A model generated the notes under the pieces. The model saw only the letters and a list, made by a program, of their open reading frames with translations, was not told the DNA's origin and searched no databases. Position numbers and translations under genes: made by a program. From Halichondria panicea (lineage: Eukaryota; Porifera; Demospongiae; Suberitida; Halichondriidae), in assembly GCF_963675165.1 (NCBI RefSeq), contig NW_026986607.1:30771-94770 (forward strand): a DNA stretch of 64,000 bases, in the 5' to 3' direction. Position 1 is the first letter of the stretch; each line of letters starts with the position of its first letter. Positions 33,265 to 43,516 of the stretch are shown here, in pieces.

Positions 33265-35220
33265 TTATACGAACGAGGGGTCATACCACTCCACTGGACG
33301 GCGAGCCCGCTTCGGATACTCTTTTCGACTATCTGGTGGGATGCCTTCAACATTCTCATCAGCCTTTTGTTCAGAAGTGGATTCAATGTTAGCCGGCACA
33401 GTCGCTTCTTCGGGGGCATCCTCCGGTATGCAAGGTTCCACCCTCTCGGTTTCGACATGCCTCTGTCTCAATTGGTCAATGTGACATTTCCGGATCCTGC
33501 CACCTTCCAGTTTCACTGAATAGGAAACGTTTCCTCGTGAGCTCAGCACAACCCCAGGGATCCACTTTTCTCCAGAGGGCATATTTCTAACAAATACCAT
33601 TGACCCTTCACTTAAAACTCGTAACTTTGAATGGTTATCGTGATCTTTCTTCTGTTGTGATTGTTGTTTCTCAACCCTCTCTGCTGTATTAGACCGTAGA
33701 AAATCGAGTCTCGTTCGAATTCGTCTTCCGAGTAACAAGTCAGAAGGAGCCTTCATTGTGGTAGCATGAGGGGTCACTCTATGTGCAGCAAGAGTTTTGC
33801 TCAGCCTAGAACGAAAAGTTCCTTCCTGATTCTTCTTCAGTCCTGCTTTGACGATTTGCACCGCTCTTTCGGCCAATCCGTTTGAGGCAGGGTGGTATGG
33901 AGCTGTCGTGATGTGGTGAATACCATTGGCCTTGAGGAACGCTGCAAACTCAGCACTGGTAAAACAACTTCCATTATCCGTCACCACAGTCTCTGGCAGT
34001 CCAAACTGAGCAAACTTCTCTCTGCATGTTTCGATTACAGCCGTGGAGGTTGCTGTGGATGTGTGAATTGCTTCGATCCACTTCGTGTGGGCGTCAATCA
34101 CTACTAATACCATTTTTCCTTCTATAGGGCCAGCATAGTCCAAGTGTAGACGTGCCCAAGGCCTGGTGGGCCAGCTCCAGGAGTGCAAAGGAGCTTCGGT
34201 TGGCTCAGCTCGGATCTTCTGACATGGGAGACATTGTTTCACGGTTCTCTCAATGTCCTGATTGATTCCTGGCCACCATACGTACATGCGGGCTAAAACC
34301 TTCGTTCGGACAATTCCTTGGTGTCCCTCGTGTAATTGTGTGAGGACTGCTTCTTGGCACGGCTTTGGAACTATGACCCTGGATCCCCACAACAAACATC
34401 CTTCGAAGGTCGATAATTCATTCTTCTTGTCAAAATACGCTCTCAGCTGTGGTTGACCGGGGATAGTTGCTCTAGGCCAGCCCTGATTCACATATTGTGA
34501 TATCGTGGAGAGCACCGGGTCCTTCCGTGTGGCTTCAGCGATTTGTTCCGCGGACACAGGAGAGTTTTCGAGATGCGTTGCCAATAATACTAATTCAGCT
34601 GGTTTGAGATGTTTCTTGGGTTGCTTGGCCCGTGGCAAGCGTGACAATGCATCAGCGTTTGCATGAGCTGTAGTGTTCCGGAAAGTGAGCATATATTCGA
34701 ACATCGACAAATAGAGTGACCACCTTTTTACTCTGGCTGATGCTTGGGGTGATGTAGACTTGCACTCACTCAGTAGTCCCAACAGAGGTTTGTGGTCTGT
34801 GATCAGTGTGAAGGGGTGCCCAAACAAGTAGGAATAGAACTTCTTGACTCCAAAGACGAGGGCTAGCCCTTCCTTCTCTAGCTGAGCATAGTTCTTTTCA
34901 GCATCGTTCAAGGTCCTCGAGACGTATCCAACTGGTCGTTCGGAACCATCTGGCATCGTATGGGCGAGTACTGCCCCAATACCGTACTGAGAGGCATCAC
35001 ATGCCAACACAATCGGCAGTGTTGGGTCGAACCGAACTAATAGGTTTGAGGAGGTTAGCAACTGTTTGGACTTTTGGAACGCTTCTTCTTGGTCTGTAGA
35101 CCAATTCCACGTTGTGCTCTTTTTCAACAGGGTGTATAGCGGTGCTAGAGTAGTGGACAGGTTCCCCATAAATTTTCCGTAATAGGTTAGCAATCCTAAA
35201 TAGGACTTGAGCTCTGTCAC
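33265..35220 (-). CDS. Gypsy RNaseH-integrase
   Basis: Starts at the RT connection (ELKSYLGLLTYYGKF). RNaseH: LACDASQYGIGAVLA, EKEGLALVFGVKKF, TDHKPLLGLL. Integrase: HHCC finger (HEGHQGI ... CLPCQ), DDE core (HLDYAGPIEG, VVTDNGSCFT, ASNGLAERAVQ) and a GPY/F-like C-terminus (MVFVRNMPSGEKWIPGVV). All catalytic residues are present; only the junction to RT is broken. Confidence 0.93.
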   Translation of the reverse strand: MTELKSYLGLLTYYGKFMGNLSTTLAPLYTLLKKSTTWNWSTDQEEAFQKSKQLLTSSNLLVRFDPTLPIVLACDASQYGIGAVLAHTMPDGSERPVGYVSRTLNDAEKNYAQLEKEGLALVFGVKKFYSYLFGHPFTLITDHKPLLGLLSECKSTSPQASARVKRWSLYLSMFEYMLTFRNTTAHANADALSRLPRAKQPKKHLKPAELVLLATHLENSPVSAEQIAEATRKDPVLSTISQYVNQGWPRATIPGQPQLRAYFDKKNELSTFEGCLLWGSRVIVPKPCQEAVLTQLHEGHQGIVRTKVLARMYVWWPGINQDIERTVKQCLPCQKIRAEPTEAPLHSWSWPTRPWARLHLDYAGPIEGKMVLVVIDAHTKWIEAIHTSTATSTAVIETCREKFAQFGLPETVVTDNGSCFTSAEFAAFLKANGIHHITTAPYHPASNGLAERAVQIVKAGLKKNQEGTFRSRLSKTLAAHRVTPHATTMKAPSDLLLGRRIRTRLDFLRSNTAERVEKQQSQQKKDHDNHSKLRVLSEGSMVFVRNMPSGEKWIPGVVLSSRGNVSYSVKLEGGRIRKCHIDQLRQRHVETERVEPCIPEDAPEEATVPANIESTSEQKADENVEGIPPDSRKEYPKRARRPVEWYDPSFV

Positions 35221-36035
35221 GTTCTTCGGTTTTGGTGCCTTTGGATAGCCTTCATCTTGCTCGGCATAGGGTGTAACCCTTTCTCATCCACAACATGTCC
35301 AAGGAAAACAACTTGCGGCTCCATGAAGTGGCATTTGGTCTTTTTAGCTCGCAGTCCAGCTTCGGTAAGTCTTCTCAGCACCTCTTCTAACGAGTTCAAA
35401 TGCTCGACATTGGTTTGGCCCGTGATCAGAATGTCATCCATATACACGACAACACCTGGAATGCCACGGAGCATCTGCTCCATTGCCCTTTGGAAGAGGC
35501 CTGGTGCAGAGCTGACACCATAAGGCAAGCGAGTGTACCTAAATAAGCCTCTGTGAGTGTTGATCACTACGTACTTCCGAGATTGAGCGTCCAGCTTCAT
35601 TTGTAGGTACGCCTGTTTAAGATCAATGGTAGAAAATGTTTTTCCTTTCACTAAACCGGCAAACAGATCTTCTACCCTCGGTATTGGGTAACGGTTCAGT
35701 TTCGATACTGAATTCACAGTTGTTCGGAAATCGCCACAAATTCGGATAGTTTTCTTGTCGGCCTTCAATACTGCCACTATGGGTGCTGCCCAGTCGGAGT
35801 ACTCAACGGGCTCCAGTGTGCCCTCAGCAACTAAGCGGTCTAGTTCATCTTCAACCCCTTTTCTTTTAGAATAAGGTATGGTCCTGGCTTTGTTGTAACG
35901 AGGCTGGGCATTTGGATTGATTTCTAAATGGGCTTCATACCCCTTGAAGGTGCCTTGGCCATCTTCAAATATCTCACTGTACTTCTCTAGTACCTTGGGC
36001 AACCCAGCAGGCTCAGTATAATAATAGACTGCCAA
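35217..36035 (-). CDS. Gypsy reverse transcriptase
   Basis: RT palm and fingers with KTIRICGDFRTTVN, LKQAYLQMKLD, RLPYGVSSAPGLFQ and the catalytic box VVVYMDDILI, ending at QVVFLGHVV. The frame breaks near 35240 just before the RNaseH connection, apparently by loss of one base. Confidence 0.92.
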   Translation of the reverse strand: MAVYYYTEPAGLPKVLEKYSEIFEDGQGTFKGYEAHLEINPNAQPRYNKARTIPYSKRKGVEDELDRLVAEGTLEPVEYSDWAAPIVAVLKADKKTIRICGDFRTTVNSVSKLNRYPIPRVEDLFAGLVKGKTFSTIDLKQAYLQMKLDAQSRKYVVINTHRGLFRYTRLPYGVSSAPGLFQRAMEQMLRGIPGVVVYMDDILITGQTNVEHLNSLEEVLRRLTEAGLRAKKTKCHFMEPQVVFLGHVVDEKGLHPMPSKMKAIQRHQNRRT

Positions 36036-37207
36036 TCCAACCTAATAGCCTTCAACCAATTCCTACCAAGCAATGTGGGACCATTTCCCTTGACAACAAT
36101 CAGTGGTAAGTCAGCGGTTTGACCTCCATATTCAACCTTAACCACAACACTACCAACAACAGAGATAGGTTCTCCCAAGTAAGTCTGTAGTCTGACCTCA
36201 GATTGTACTAGTGGGTGTTTGGGGAACAACTTAGAGTAATCAGCTTCTCCCATGAGGCTAACAGAGGCACCTGTATCTACTTCAAAATCTAGGTCTACCC
36301 CACTCACAGACATTGTTACTCTGATGGGTGGTGACCTTTCTCTCCTCTTGACTTGAGAGATATCAGCCACCATCTTGATGTAGTCTTCGGCATCTTCACT
36401 CTCTGAAGTAGTTTCTTCCTCTAGGTATCGAACGTTCTTTCTTGAGTGCTTGGGCCTCCATGCCTCTGCCTGCTGTAGTCGATTTCTACACACTCGAGCA
36501 ATGTGGCCTTTCTTTTTGCAAAAGTTGCAATATTTGTCTTTAAACCGACATGTAGTCGGTAAATGTCCCTCAGTACCACAGCGTGAACATTGTGTCAGTT
36601 TATTGGCTGTCTGAGTCTCTTGTCTCTCCCTGCCAATCTGAAATACTGGCTCTGTCTTGATAGGGACAGGCTTCATCTCCCTTAGGTTAGCGTCTGACGT
36701 CTCCACACTCTGGGAAATCTCTACTGCTCTCTGGTAAGTCAATGCTCGCTCTCCCAGGAGTCTTTTCTGTGTTGCCTCATTGTTGATTCCGCCGACTATT
36801 CGGTCTCTCAACGCTGCATTCAATGATGCTCCAAAGTTGCAATATTCTGTCAGCTTCCTCAACTCAGCTATGAACGCTGACACTGACTCTCCTGGTTGTC
36901 TTGATCTGCCATAGAATCTGAACCTTTGGATCACTTCTGATGGCGGTGGACTGAAGTGACTCGTCAGTACTGCCGTCAACTCCTCGAACGTCTTAGTGGA
37001 AGGTTTGTCTGGTGAGAGAAGGCTTCGCAGGATGTTGTAGGTACGCTTTCCCACCACGGACAAAAACACAGATCGTCTCTTCTCGGCCATACCCTCTCCT
37101 ACCATCTCATTTGCTACGAACATCTCTTCCATTCTTTCTGCATACTGCGGCCAATCGTCTGCCTCAGGCTCGAAAGCCTCTATGTGCCCCATCAGCGTAG
37201 TTGCCAT
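35987..37207 (-). CDS. Gypsy gag-protease
   Basis: A 406-residue frame from ATG 37207. Retrotransposon gag core (VFLSVVGKRTYNILRSLL, FRFYGRSRQPGESVSAFI), two CCHC zinc knuckles (CSRCGTEGHLPTTC and CNFCKKKGHIARVC), then an aspartic protease (DFEVDTGASVSLMG) and the LLGRNWL strand. The pol frame overlaps its end by about 49 nt, so protease and RT are probably joined by a frameshift near 36010-36020. Confidence 0.92.
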   Translation of the reverse strand: MATTLMGHIEAFEPEADDWPQYAERMEEMFVANEMVGEGMAEKRRSVFLSVVGKRTYNILRSLLSPDKPSTKTFEELTAVLTSHFSPPPSEVIQRFRFYGRSRQPGESVSAFIAELRKLTEYCNFGASLNAALRDRIVGGINNEATQKRLLGERALTYQRAVEISQSVETSDANLREMKPVPIKTEPVFQIGRERQETQTANKLTQCSRCGTEGHLPTTCRFKDKYCNFCKKKGHIARVCRNRLQQAEAWRPKHSRKNVRYLEEETTSESEDAEDYIKMVADISQVKRRERSPPIRVTMSVSGVDLDFEVDTGASVSLMGEADYSKLFPKHPLVQSEVRLQTYLGEPISVVGSVVVKVEYGGQTADLPLIVVKGNGPTLLGRNWLKAIRLDWQSIIILSLLGCPRY

Positions 37208-37230
37208 GATCCGTTAGTCCTCGTCGCCAC

Positions 37231-37410
37231 TGTCGTGTATTGACTTAGTTAGTTCAAGCACGATAAGTAATAACAATCATTCAGAATTACTTGCACAAAG
37301 AGACTTATATTAATGACAAAACTCAAGTATAAATACAGCAACACAGGAAGTAAATGATGACGTCACAATACATAAATTATACAATAAGAACAAATACTCA
37401 GTACACTACA
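37231..37410 (-). repeat. 5' LTR of the Gypsy element
   Basis: 180 bp with CRE-like TGACGTCA; followed within about 25 nt by the gag start codon. Confidence 0.95.
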
Positions 37411-37415
37411 ACCTT

Positions 37416-37720
37416 TGACCGCACAAGGTAAATCAAAGTATTTTTTATATCTGTGCCAGCTAGCTAGCTCGATTGCAGCATAGTAAAACTAGTTCTCAGC
37501 AGCAGTATGGCTTGTACTAGCAGTGTCAAAGGCAAAGGCAAACCATCCAACAGTTGCAACTCCAAGAAGATGAAACCTAGGTACAATAATCTGTCTTCCT
37601 GAGTCTCTGGTACTTCTTAACAATGCGCCCAGCACTCAACTTCATGCTCGAAGGGGTTGTCTTGGACCTGGCTGGACTAGGACTGGTCATGACACTTCTC
37701 TAAAATAATACTGCACTGTT
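37416..37720. other. Remnant of the original spacer between two mobile elements
   Basis: A plus-strand exon-like stretch, ATG 37507 to 37580 (MACTSSVKGKGKPSNSCNSK) with a GTACAA donor, and a minus-strand 40-codon frame (MKLSAGRIVKKYQRLRK) are both possible. Neither has a confirmed partner exon. Confidence 0.2.
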
Positions 37721-38198
37721 ACAGTGCAACAACCAAAGAGAGTAGATTTTTTTTTTGGTACACATTTTTTACATTTTGTGGCATATCTTCTAAAGTAAAA
37801 GTGATATGATCTATTTGAGTGCAGGTACTGAAAGTTCAACTATTGGCGCTTCCATTGGACCACCACCTGTTACATCACATGACATCATCAGTATAAAATG
37901 GCTGTCTGAAGATGTGTACTTCCGAAAATATGTTAGGAATAGAAGTAGCTTATTTGTTTGAGTTAAGATCTGAAATTTGTTGTGCATGTACCTGAATATA
38001 TTGCTCATCTTTTGAGCTTCAACGGAAGTCTGGGCTACTAGTAAGTTCTGAGAAATACTGCATTTTGTTGTTTTTTGGTGGCAAATATGTTAGGAATACA
38101 ACTTTCGATTTTATATTAGTTAAGGTCTGATTTTTGAGCAGCATGTACTACAATAGTGTACTTTTCATCTGTACTAACTTACAGGAGTTAGGCTAGCC

Positions 38199-39072
38199 CA
38201 GGGGCGGATCCAGGATTTAGGGAAGGGGGGTTCTTACTTCTTGGCCGCGCGAAGCGTGGACAAGAAGAAGTGTCACTCGGCGTGTAGCGCCGAAATTTTT
38301 GGCTGACCACGCCCCCTTTTACATGCCACGCCCATTAATTAACCACATTCCCTTCAACAAAAACATTATACAAAAACATAAATTATATAATATCTGAAAG
38401 AACACAAGGCAAAGCCATTCTCATGCTCTGGGATAGTGATTGCACTTTCTTCTCTTTTAGGAGAGCTCCATTGGCTGATCCTCAGCGGAAGATCTCGTTG
38501 CTTGCTTCGATGAACATGGAGGGGTGATGGAGGTGGCTGGTGGTTCCAGTGGAGAGATAGTTGTGACTGGAGGAGAGATGGTTGTGACTCGAGGAGAGAC
38601 AGTGGTGGCTGGAGGAGAGACGTTGATGACTGGAGAAGAGACGGTGGTGGCTGGTGGTTCTCTTGAAGAGGAGACTGGCTGTAGATCATCTAGATTATTA
38701 TATTAGTCAATATAATTATTATAGCAATTATAATTAATCTATACAGTGTCTATCATTCAGTATGCAGTGCCATGAACTTTCCCTTACCTGAAACTTTAAC
38801 CAGGAGTCAATGGAGGGTTGCAATCTAGACCTTTTGTTAGGATTCATGGCCAGGCTCAATTATCACTGTGACCATGGCTGGATGAGTCAATATAGCCAGC
38901 CCCACCCTCATATTATGCAGAGAGTACCAGCCCCACCCTCACATTATGCAGAGAGAACTTTGTACCCTATTGTCATGACAGTAAGCTAGCTAGCCAGGTG
39001 TAATATAAAGTATCAACTTAGTGGAAGGGTAGTTCGTACGAACCCAACGAACTACCTCTGGATCCGCCCCTG
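38199..39072 (-). mobile_element. hAT-like non-autonomous element
   Basis: Inverted ends CAGGGGCGGATCCAG and complement, the terminus style of hAT elements. On the minus strand, exon 38847-38788 starts MNPNKRSRLQPSIDSWLKFQ and ends at a GTAAGG donor. It is followed by a Ser/Pro/Thr-rich exon after AATCTAG (about 38690 to 38460). This is how many hAT transposases begin, but no catalytic region follows. No clean 8-bp target duplication was found. Confidence 0.6.
38550..38660. repeat. 21-bp minisatellite in the hAT-like element
   Basis: Five units of about TGGAGGAGAGATGGTTGTGAC. On the minus strand it encodes a heptad SPPATTV-type repeat. Confidence 0.8.
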
Positions 39073-39924
39073 CAGCCTCTTCTTTGCTAGAGCGGCCCAT
39101 CTTGTCAAAAACAGTGCTTTTTATGACTTTTGGGGCGATTTGGCTACGTAGTAAGCTCAATTGCCACGCCCCTGTGACACAGAATGACCAGCACCAACTG
39201 TGTATTTGCAGGTAGACATCACATAACCTTTGGATGTAGCAAATAACAACAAGATGATTTGTGATGTCACAAATCAATGAATATCATTGCATACGTCAGC
39301 AAAAGTAGCAAAACGGAGCAAAATCACCGTTTTTGACAAGAAGGGCCGCTCTAGCAAAGAAGATACTTGTTTAGCTCCTGTAAGTTAGTGCAAATGAATT
39401 TTACACTATTGTAGTACATCCTTCTCAAAAATCAGACCTTAACTAGCATAAAATCGAAAGTTGTATTCCTAACATATTTGCCACCAAAAAACAACAAAAT
39501 GCAGTATTTCTCAGAACTTACTAGTAGCCCAGACTTCCGTTGAAGCTCAAAAGATGAGCAATATACTCAGGTACATACACAACAAATTTCAGATCTTAAC
39601 TCAAACAAATAAGCTACTTCTATTCCTAACATATTTTTGGAGGTACACATCTTCAGACAGCCATTTCATAGTGATAATGTCATATGATGTAACAGGTGGT
39701 GGTCCAATGGAAGCGCCAATAGTTGAACTTTCAGTACCTGCACTCAAATAGATCATATCACTTTTACTTCAGAAGATATGCCACAAAATGTGAAAAATCA
39801 AAAAAATCAAAAAAATCTACTCTCTTTGGTTGTTGCACTGTAGCTAGCTAGCTAGGCAGCTCTGATGTACACGCCCATAATTATAACTCCGTAAACAACA
39901 CCGCCCACTTGTTCACGTCCGTAT

Positions 39925-40060
39925 ACTAGATTCTATTTTTAGCATATCCGGTCTCTGATACGAAGTCGGATGAGTACGTAGGATACATAGTGAGTTGCAT
40001 GCCCTCTTCTCTGTATACGCCCTTGGTTCACCGAAGTTGATGAGGATCATCACGTGATTG
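39925..40060 (+). promoter_or_regulatory. Inverted relative of the giant-gene promoter block
   Basis: Shares ATACGAAGTCGGATGA, GAGTTGCATGCCCTCTTC and TGTATACGCCCTTGG with the complement of 32885-33012, and a CTAGTGAGTGGG that resembles the donor of the candidate first exon. The corresponding ATG exon is not preserved. 40061-40213 shows nothing else. Confidence 0.4.
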
Positions 40061-40213
40061 ATCTAGTGAGTGGGTTGGCTCCACCCAACTACTTTTTAAT
40101 TATACACACACAAATATACAAGGAATGACATCAGTATAAACAAAGGAGGCTCAGCTTGGCTTGCAGAGATCTAGATAGAGTAATTACTTTATCTCTGGTT
40201 CTTGGTACATGGT

Positions 40214-40958
40214 CTAATAAGTTAAATCTACAGTTGATGTTGCTGACTGAAGCTCAGGAGCACTGTCCATTGAGGTGAGCAAGAGGTTAGAAGGGGTTAC
40301 CCTATCAAAATGGCATTCCAAAGTATGAATAAGCTCTATGTGGTAGCCCTTTGGTGGTGAAAGCTGAAGGATCTTATTAAGTACTAAGTCTGAACATTTT
40401 TCTTGTTGATGAAAGTGCTCGTTTGGTCGATAGCAAATCCAATGGTAACGTTGGCTGTCTGGTTGCTTACAGAAAATGTAGATTTCTGTCTTCAACAAGT
40501 TAGCTGCTGCATAGATTTCAACTTGCGTACCCCAATATATCCAATAGCTTCCATTTTCTTGCAGTGAGCCTCAAGGGTACCATCAAATACATATCTTTTA
40601 AATAAATGGCTGCTTTCTCGTGTGTGTCGGTTTGTCGGACTGTATGGTGAAATTTTTCATGGCCCAAGATCTCTTTGGAAAGTGCTCTAAACAGACAATT
40701 TCCATCAGCTTGAATGTAGTCAATTCTCCGTTGTTTTCCCAGCATATTCTGAAATAGTTTATATCCTTCTGTGTTCGGTGCAGGATTAATAATGTATCTT
40801 GTTTCGTGTATATGATCTGCTGTCTTTTCGCTTCCCAACAGAGACAGTGAAAGCTGGCGTCTGTAACTCCGTACCATTACCTCATGTGTTGAGTAAAGCC
40901 CACCTGAACTTGGAACATATTGCGGAGGGACAGGAATATCTGCATTGGGTAGCTTCAC
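40214..40958 (-). pseudogene. OTU-type cysteine protease of the MULE gene
   Basis: Catalytic Cys motif DYIQADGNCLFRALSKE; then, after two frame changes, YVFDGTLEAHCKKMEAIGY, an ANLLKTEIYIF strand and the catalytic-His end GYHIELIHTLECHFDRV. The order fits OTU deubiquitinases carried by transposons. Frame changes near 40630 (one base) and 40537 (two extra bases, AT) inactivate it. Confidence 0.75.
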
Positions 40959-41179
40959 AAATCCCGGGCAAGACCTGAAATAACCCTATTGAAGGTATAT
41001 ATAAAATAATAAGAGTGCGACATCAGAATTAGTGCTATACGTACATCACAAAATTCCTTTTCTGATACTTTCCCCTTTTCTTGCACTTCAAGTTGTGGTG
41101 TTGAAGCTGCACCTGTATAAATAATTATTGTCTCCATGCGATTACAAATGTGGTATATGATTATATGGTAACCCCCTTA

Positions 41180-41420
41180 CCACTAAAATGGTGTAGTCTT
41201 GAAATAACATTTGCCACATCAGCTTCTGCTTTTGCAGTACGAATGCACTTGCGTTTGATGCAGCACTGTTTCTTAATTCCTGGTCCACCATTCTTAGGCT
41301 TGTCCAAACAAAACTTACATTGATTGCAGTCTGTATACTAATGCATCCTGGACACTGTTCACACCGTCTTTGCCTCTTCCGACCTGCCATATAAAGTGTA
41401 AAGTTGTGTGGTGTAAAGTA
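41180..41420 (-). pseudogene. zf-CXXC-like finger of the MULE gene
   Basis: GRKRQRRCEQCPGCIS, then after a two-base frame change TDCNQCKFCLDKPKNGGPG and CCIKRKC: the C..C..C....C..C..C ... GG ... C....C layout of CXXC fingers, which bind unmethylated CpG in host proteins. In frame, the spacing (four residues between the third and fourth Cys) matches DNMT1-type CXXC. Confidence 0.55.
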
Positions 41421-41966
41421 GTCAGGTGTACTTTTTGAGTCACTATGAATGGTTTGTGTTTTACTGGATAGTTGTTCTGGCACTTGCTTTGTCTTTACCC
41501 TCTGCATGAACTCATTTCGTGACTCTGACACTTCTTGTGCAATCTTAAAGTATATGACACACATATATAATTATGGCCTTGTAAAATAATTATAATAGTC
41601 CTCACCTTTTTATACCTTAGTGCTTTGTTCCCTACACGGCTTTTAAAATGCCAGTCCTTTTTTTGTGGTGGATCTTTGAATGCACGGATAGAGAGGAATA
41701 TTTAAGGGATTTTTGGTGCACTTTTGTGATATCTTCTTTGCTGAATGGGTAACAAGGGCAGGTCTTAAAAGTAAGCCTCCTTCATGTGGCAACATTCCTC
41801 TGAACCTAGCCTCCACATCTTTAAGCATTTGATCAAGGTGCCGTAACTTTGTGCTGTCAGTGCAGCTGTATGACAGAGACTCTACCACTTTTAGTGTAGT
41901 GAGAACTTGTTGTCGTGTTTTTTGAGTAGAAACAGAACGCTATATGTATAACATAAGCTTGAAGTA

Positions 41967-42367
41967 TATACCGTATATGCTTGATCAGGAGCCGCGGCTA
42001 CTAAATGTTTCATTTTGCTGGAAGAGGAGGCTACAATTCAAGAGGGGCCACTGTTCAAGAGCGGCGTTTATTAGCTCCAGATAATTTAGTTTGTTATCAA
42101 AAGTTGTTTTCACCTGCATAAACTTGAACTCTGCCATGAGAAAGTCTTTGTGAAGCACTAACAAGCTGCTACTCATAGCTACGTACATGTAGCTATATAG
42201 CTAATAATTTTTTTGGCTGCCACGTGCAGAAATGCTTGAGTCAAAGTTCACTGAGGCTACTATTTGAGAGCGGCTACTAAATGTTTCATTTTGCTAGCAA
42301 GGGAGGCTATACTATTTGAGTGCGACCTTTATACAAGAGCGGCCTCTGATCGAGCATATACGGTATA
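41967..42367. mobile_element. MITE in a MULE-gene intron
   Basis: Ends TATACCGTATATGCTTGAT and complement, about 28 bp; inner blocks CGGCTACTAAATGTTTCA repeated. Confidence 0.75.
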
Positions 42368-42385
42368 CATATACATGATTTGTAG

Positions 42386-43038
42386 TTAAATCAAAATACT
42401 CACCTCATGTCGGGGAATGTCATCTGTAATCGTTTTTTCTTCTTCACTCAGATAAGCAGATGCAATGCTAACTGGAGCGTCACTATTGGATAGAGGAGTG
42501 AGTATAGCTGAGTCAGCAGTAATATATTCATTCTTAAGGTAGTCCTTTGGTAAGCTCCGATCCATCCTCAGTTTCAAACACTGCAAAAAAGTGTTTGCAA
42601 GGTATGTGCCAGCGTGTCCAATCTTTGCAAGAGCACTGTGGCATGTTTTCGTCGTTTATGAACTCAAGTGTATCTTGCTTTCCCGAGGTAGTCTTAACTG
42701 TGAATTGACCTTTCGTACCATTTTGTTCAATTGACGCTTTAGGGAATTTTTCAGCTTTTCTGATTCGGGTCAAACAGTGCAGAATTATTGACCTAGGCCG
42801 GCCTCAGGAACAAACTCGTTGTATGATCTGCACGAATCTGACATAGCAAAGTTGTCTTTCTAATACTTCTGTAGCATGCTGGGTAAAAACTCTTTTATGA
42901 TGTTACTAGATGCGATAGCATTGTATTTTTTCCCTTTGGTAAATAGTTGTATTTCAATGTTTTGTTCATTGCTTCAACCCCATTGTTGGTGTTTACAGCG
43001 GCATGGTAACAATCATTCCTATAAACTCTGGCCCATAG
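42386..43038 (-). pseudogene. MULE transposase C-terminal part with SWIM finger
   Basis: Starts LWARVYRNDCYHAAVNTNNG, then VEAMNKTLKYNYLPKG, the MULE catalytic-Glu neighbourhood. After a frameshift near 42780 comes TRIRKAEKFPKASIEQ and the SWIM finger CSCKDWTRWHIPCKHFFAV (CxC...CxH), usually involved in DNA binding. The first exon runs into GLPKDYLKNEYITADSAI before the next intron. Confidence 0.75.
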
Positions 43039-43067
43039 CTGTAATGGGATCAAAAGTACAGTCACAT

Positions 43068-43409
43068 TGTTGATGTGTACAAGCTAGGTGTTTAATTACT
43101 TAATGTTATGCAATATTTACTAGGTTCATAGTTTAATGAGTTTGTGGTGAATGTGTTGTTTTGTTCAATTTTCTTTGTTGTGCGCAGGGCCCCTTGCTCT
43201 GGCCCTGCCCCCTTTGTTTTGTATTTGCCATCACCCACTATCTTTCTCAGTTGTTGTTGTTTTTTGTCTAAACTCACTAAGAATTGTTGCAAAGGGTCAA
43301 GTCAACTTGTACTCTAGGATAAGTAGGAGCCTGTCTCCCAACCATAGCTAACTCTCAAACTAAACTAGCCTGTCTAGTTCTTAGTCTAGATACAAGAAAG
43401 AGCTCAACA
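43068..43409 (+). repeat. 5' LTR of the BEL element
   Basis: Starts TGTTGATGTGTACAAGC and ends GAGCTCAACA. Confidence 0.95.
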
Positions 43410-43516
43410 TTAATTGGTCCTTCGAACCGGATATACGACTCCGAACTCATTGGCATCCACGGCTCTCTCTTGTAGCCCTCTCTCACTCATACAGTCCACA
43501 CTCGATCGTATACGTC

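Larger units (their letters stand above)
33023..37410 (-). mobile_element. Ty3/Gypsy LTR retrotransposon, very young
   Basis: Two 180-bp LTRs (33023-33202 and 37231-37410) look identical by eye, and the target duplication ACCTT is exact (33018-33022, 37411-37415). On the element strand a primer-binding site TGGCGACGAGGACT touches the 5' LTR, and a polypurine tract AAGGGGGAAGG touches the 3' LTR. Order gag-protease-RT-RNaseH-integrase is Gypsy-type. Each LTR contains a palindromic TGACGTCA (CRE/ATF-like) followed by TATTTATA in the U3 position. Confidence 0.95.
37722..39840. mobile_element. Foldback element with long arms, TA target duplication
   Basis: Ends CAGTGCAACAACCAAAGAG and exact complement, flanked by TA (37720-37721, 39841-39842). 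Arms of about 480 bp (37722-38198 and 39365-39840) are roughly 90% complementary, and a further complementary block (CTTTGCTAGAGCGGCCC) at 39080 and 39340 continues the left arm beyond an inserted hAT-like element. The matching 65-codon frames at 37811-38008 (-) and 39554-39751 (+) are the same arm sequence read twice. Confidence 0.85.

Noticed and set aside
35217..36035. Programmed frameshift at the RT-RNaseH junction of the Gypsy element
   Set aside because: The break interrupts a single conserved polypeptide at a place where Gypsy elements do not shift; a one-base loss is simpler. The gag-pol overlap near 36010 is the more plausible shift site.
37811..38008. 65-codon frame conserved at 37811 (-) and 39554 (+)
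   Set aside because: Both are the same foldback arm; similarity reflects the inverted repeat, not selection on a protein.
43092..43292. 66-codon frame present in both BEL LTRs
   Set aside because: It occurs twice only because the LTR is duplicated; no family resemblance and it runs against the element.
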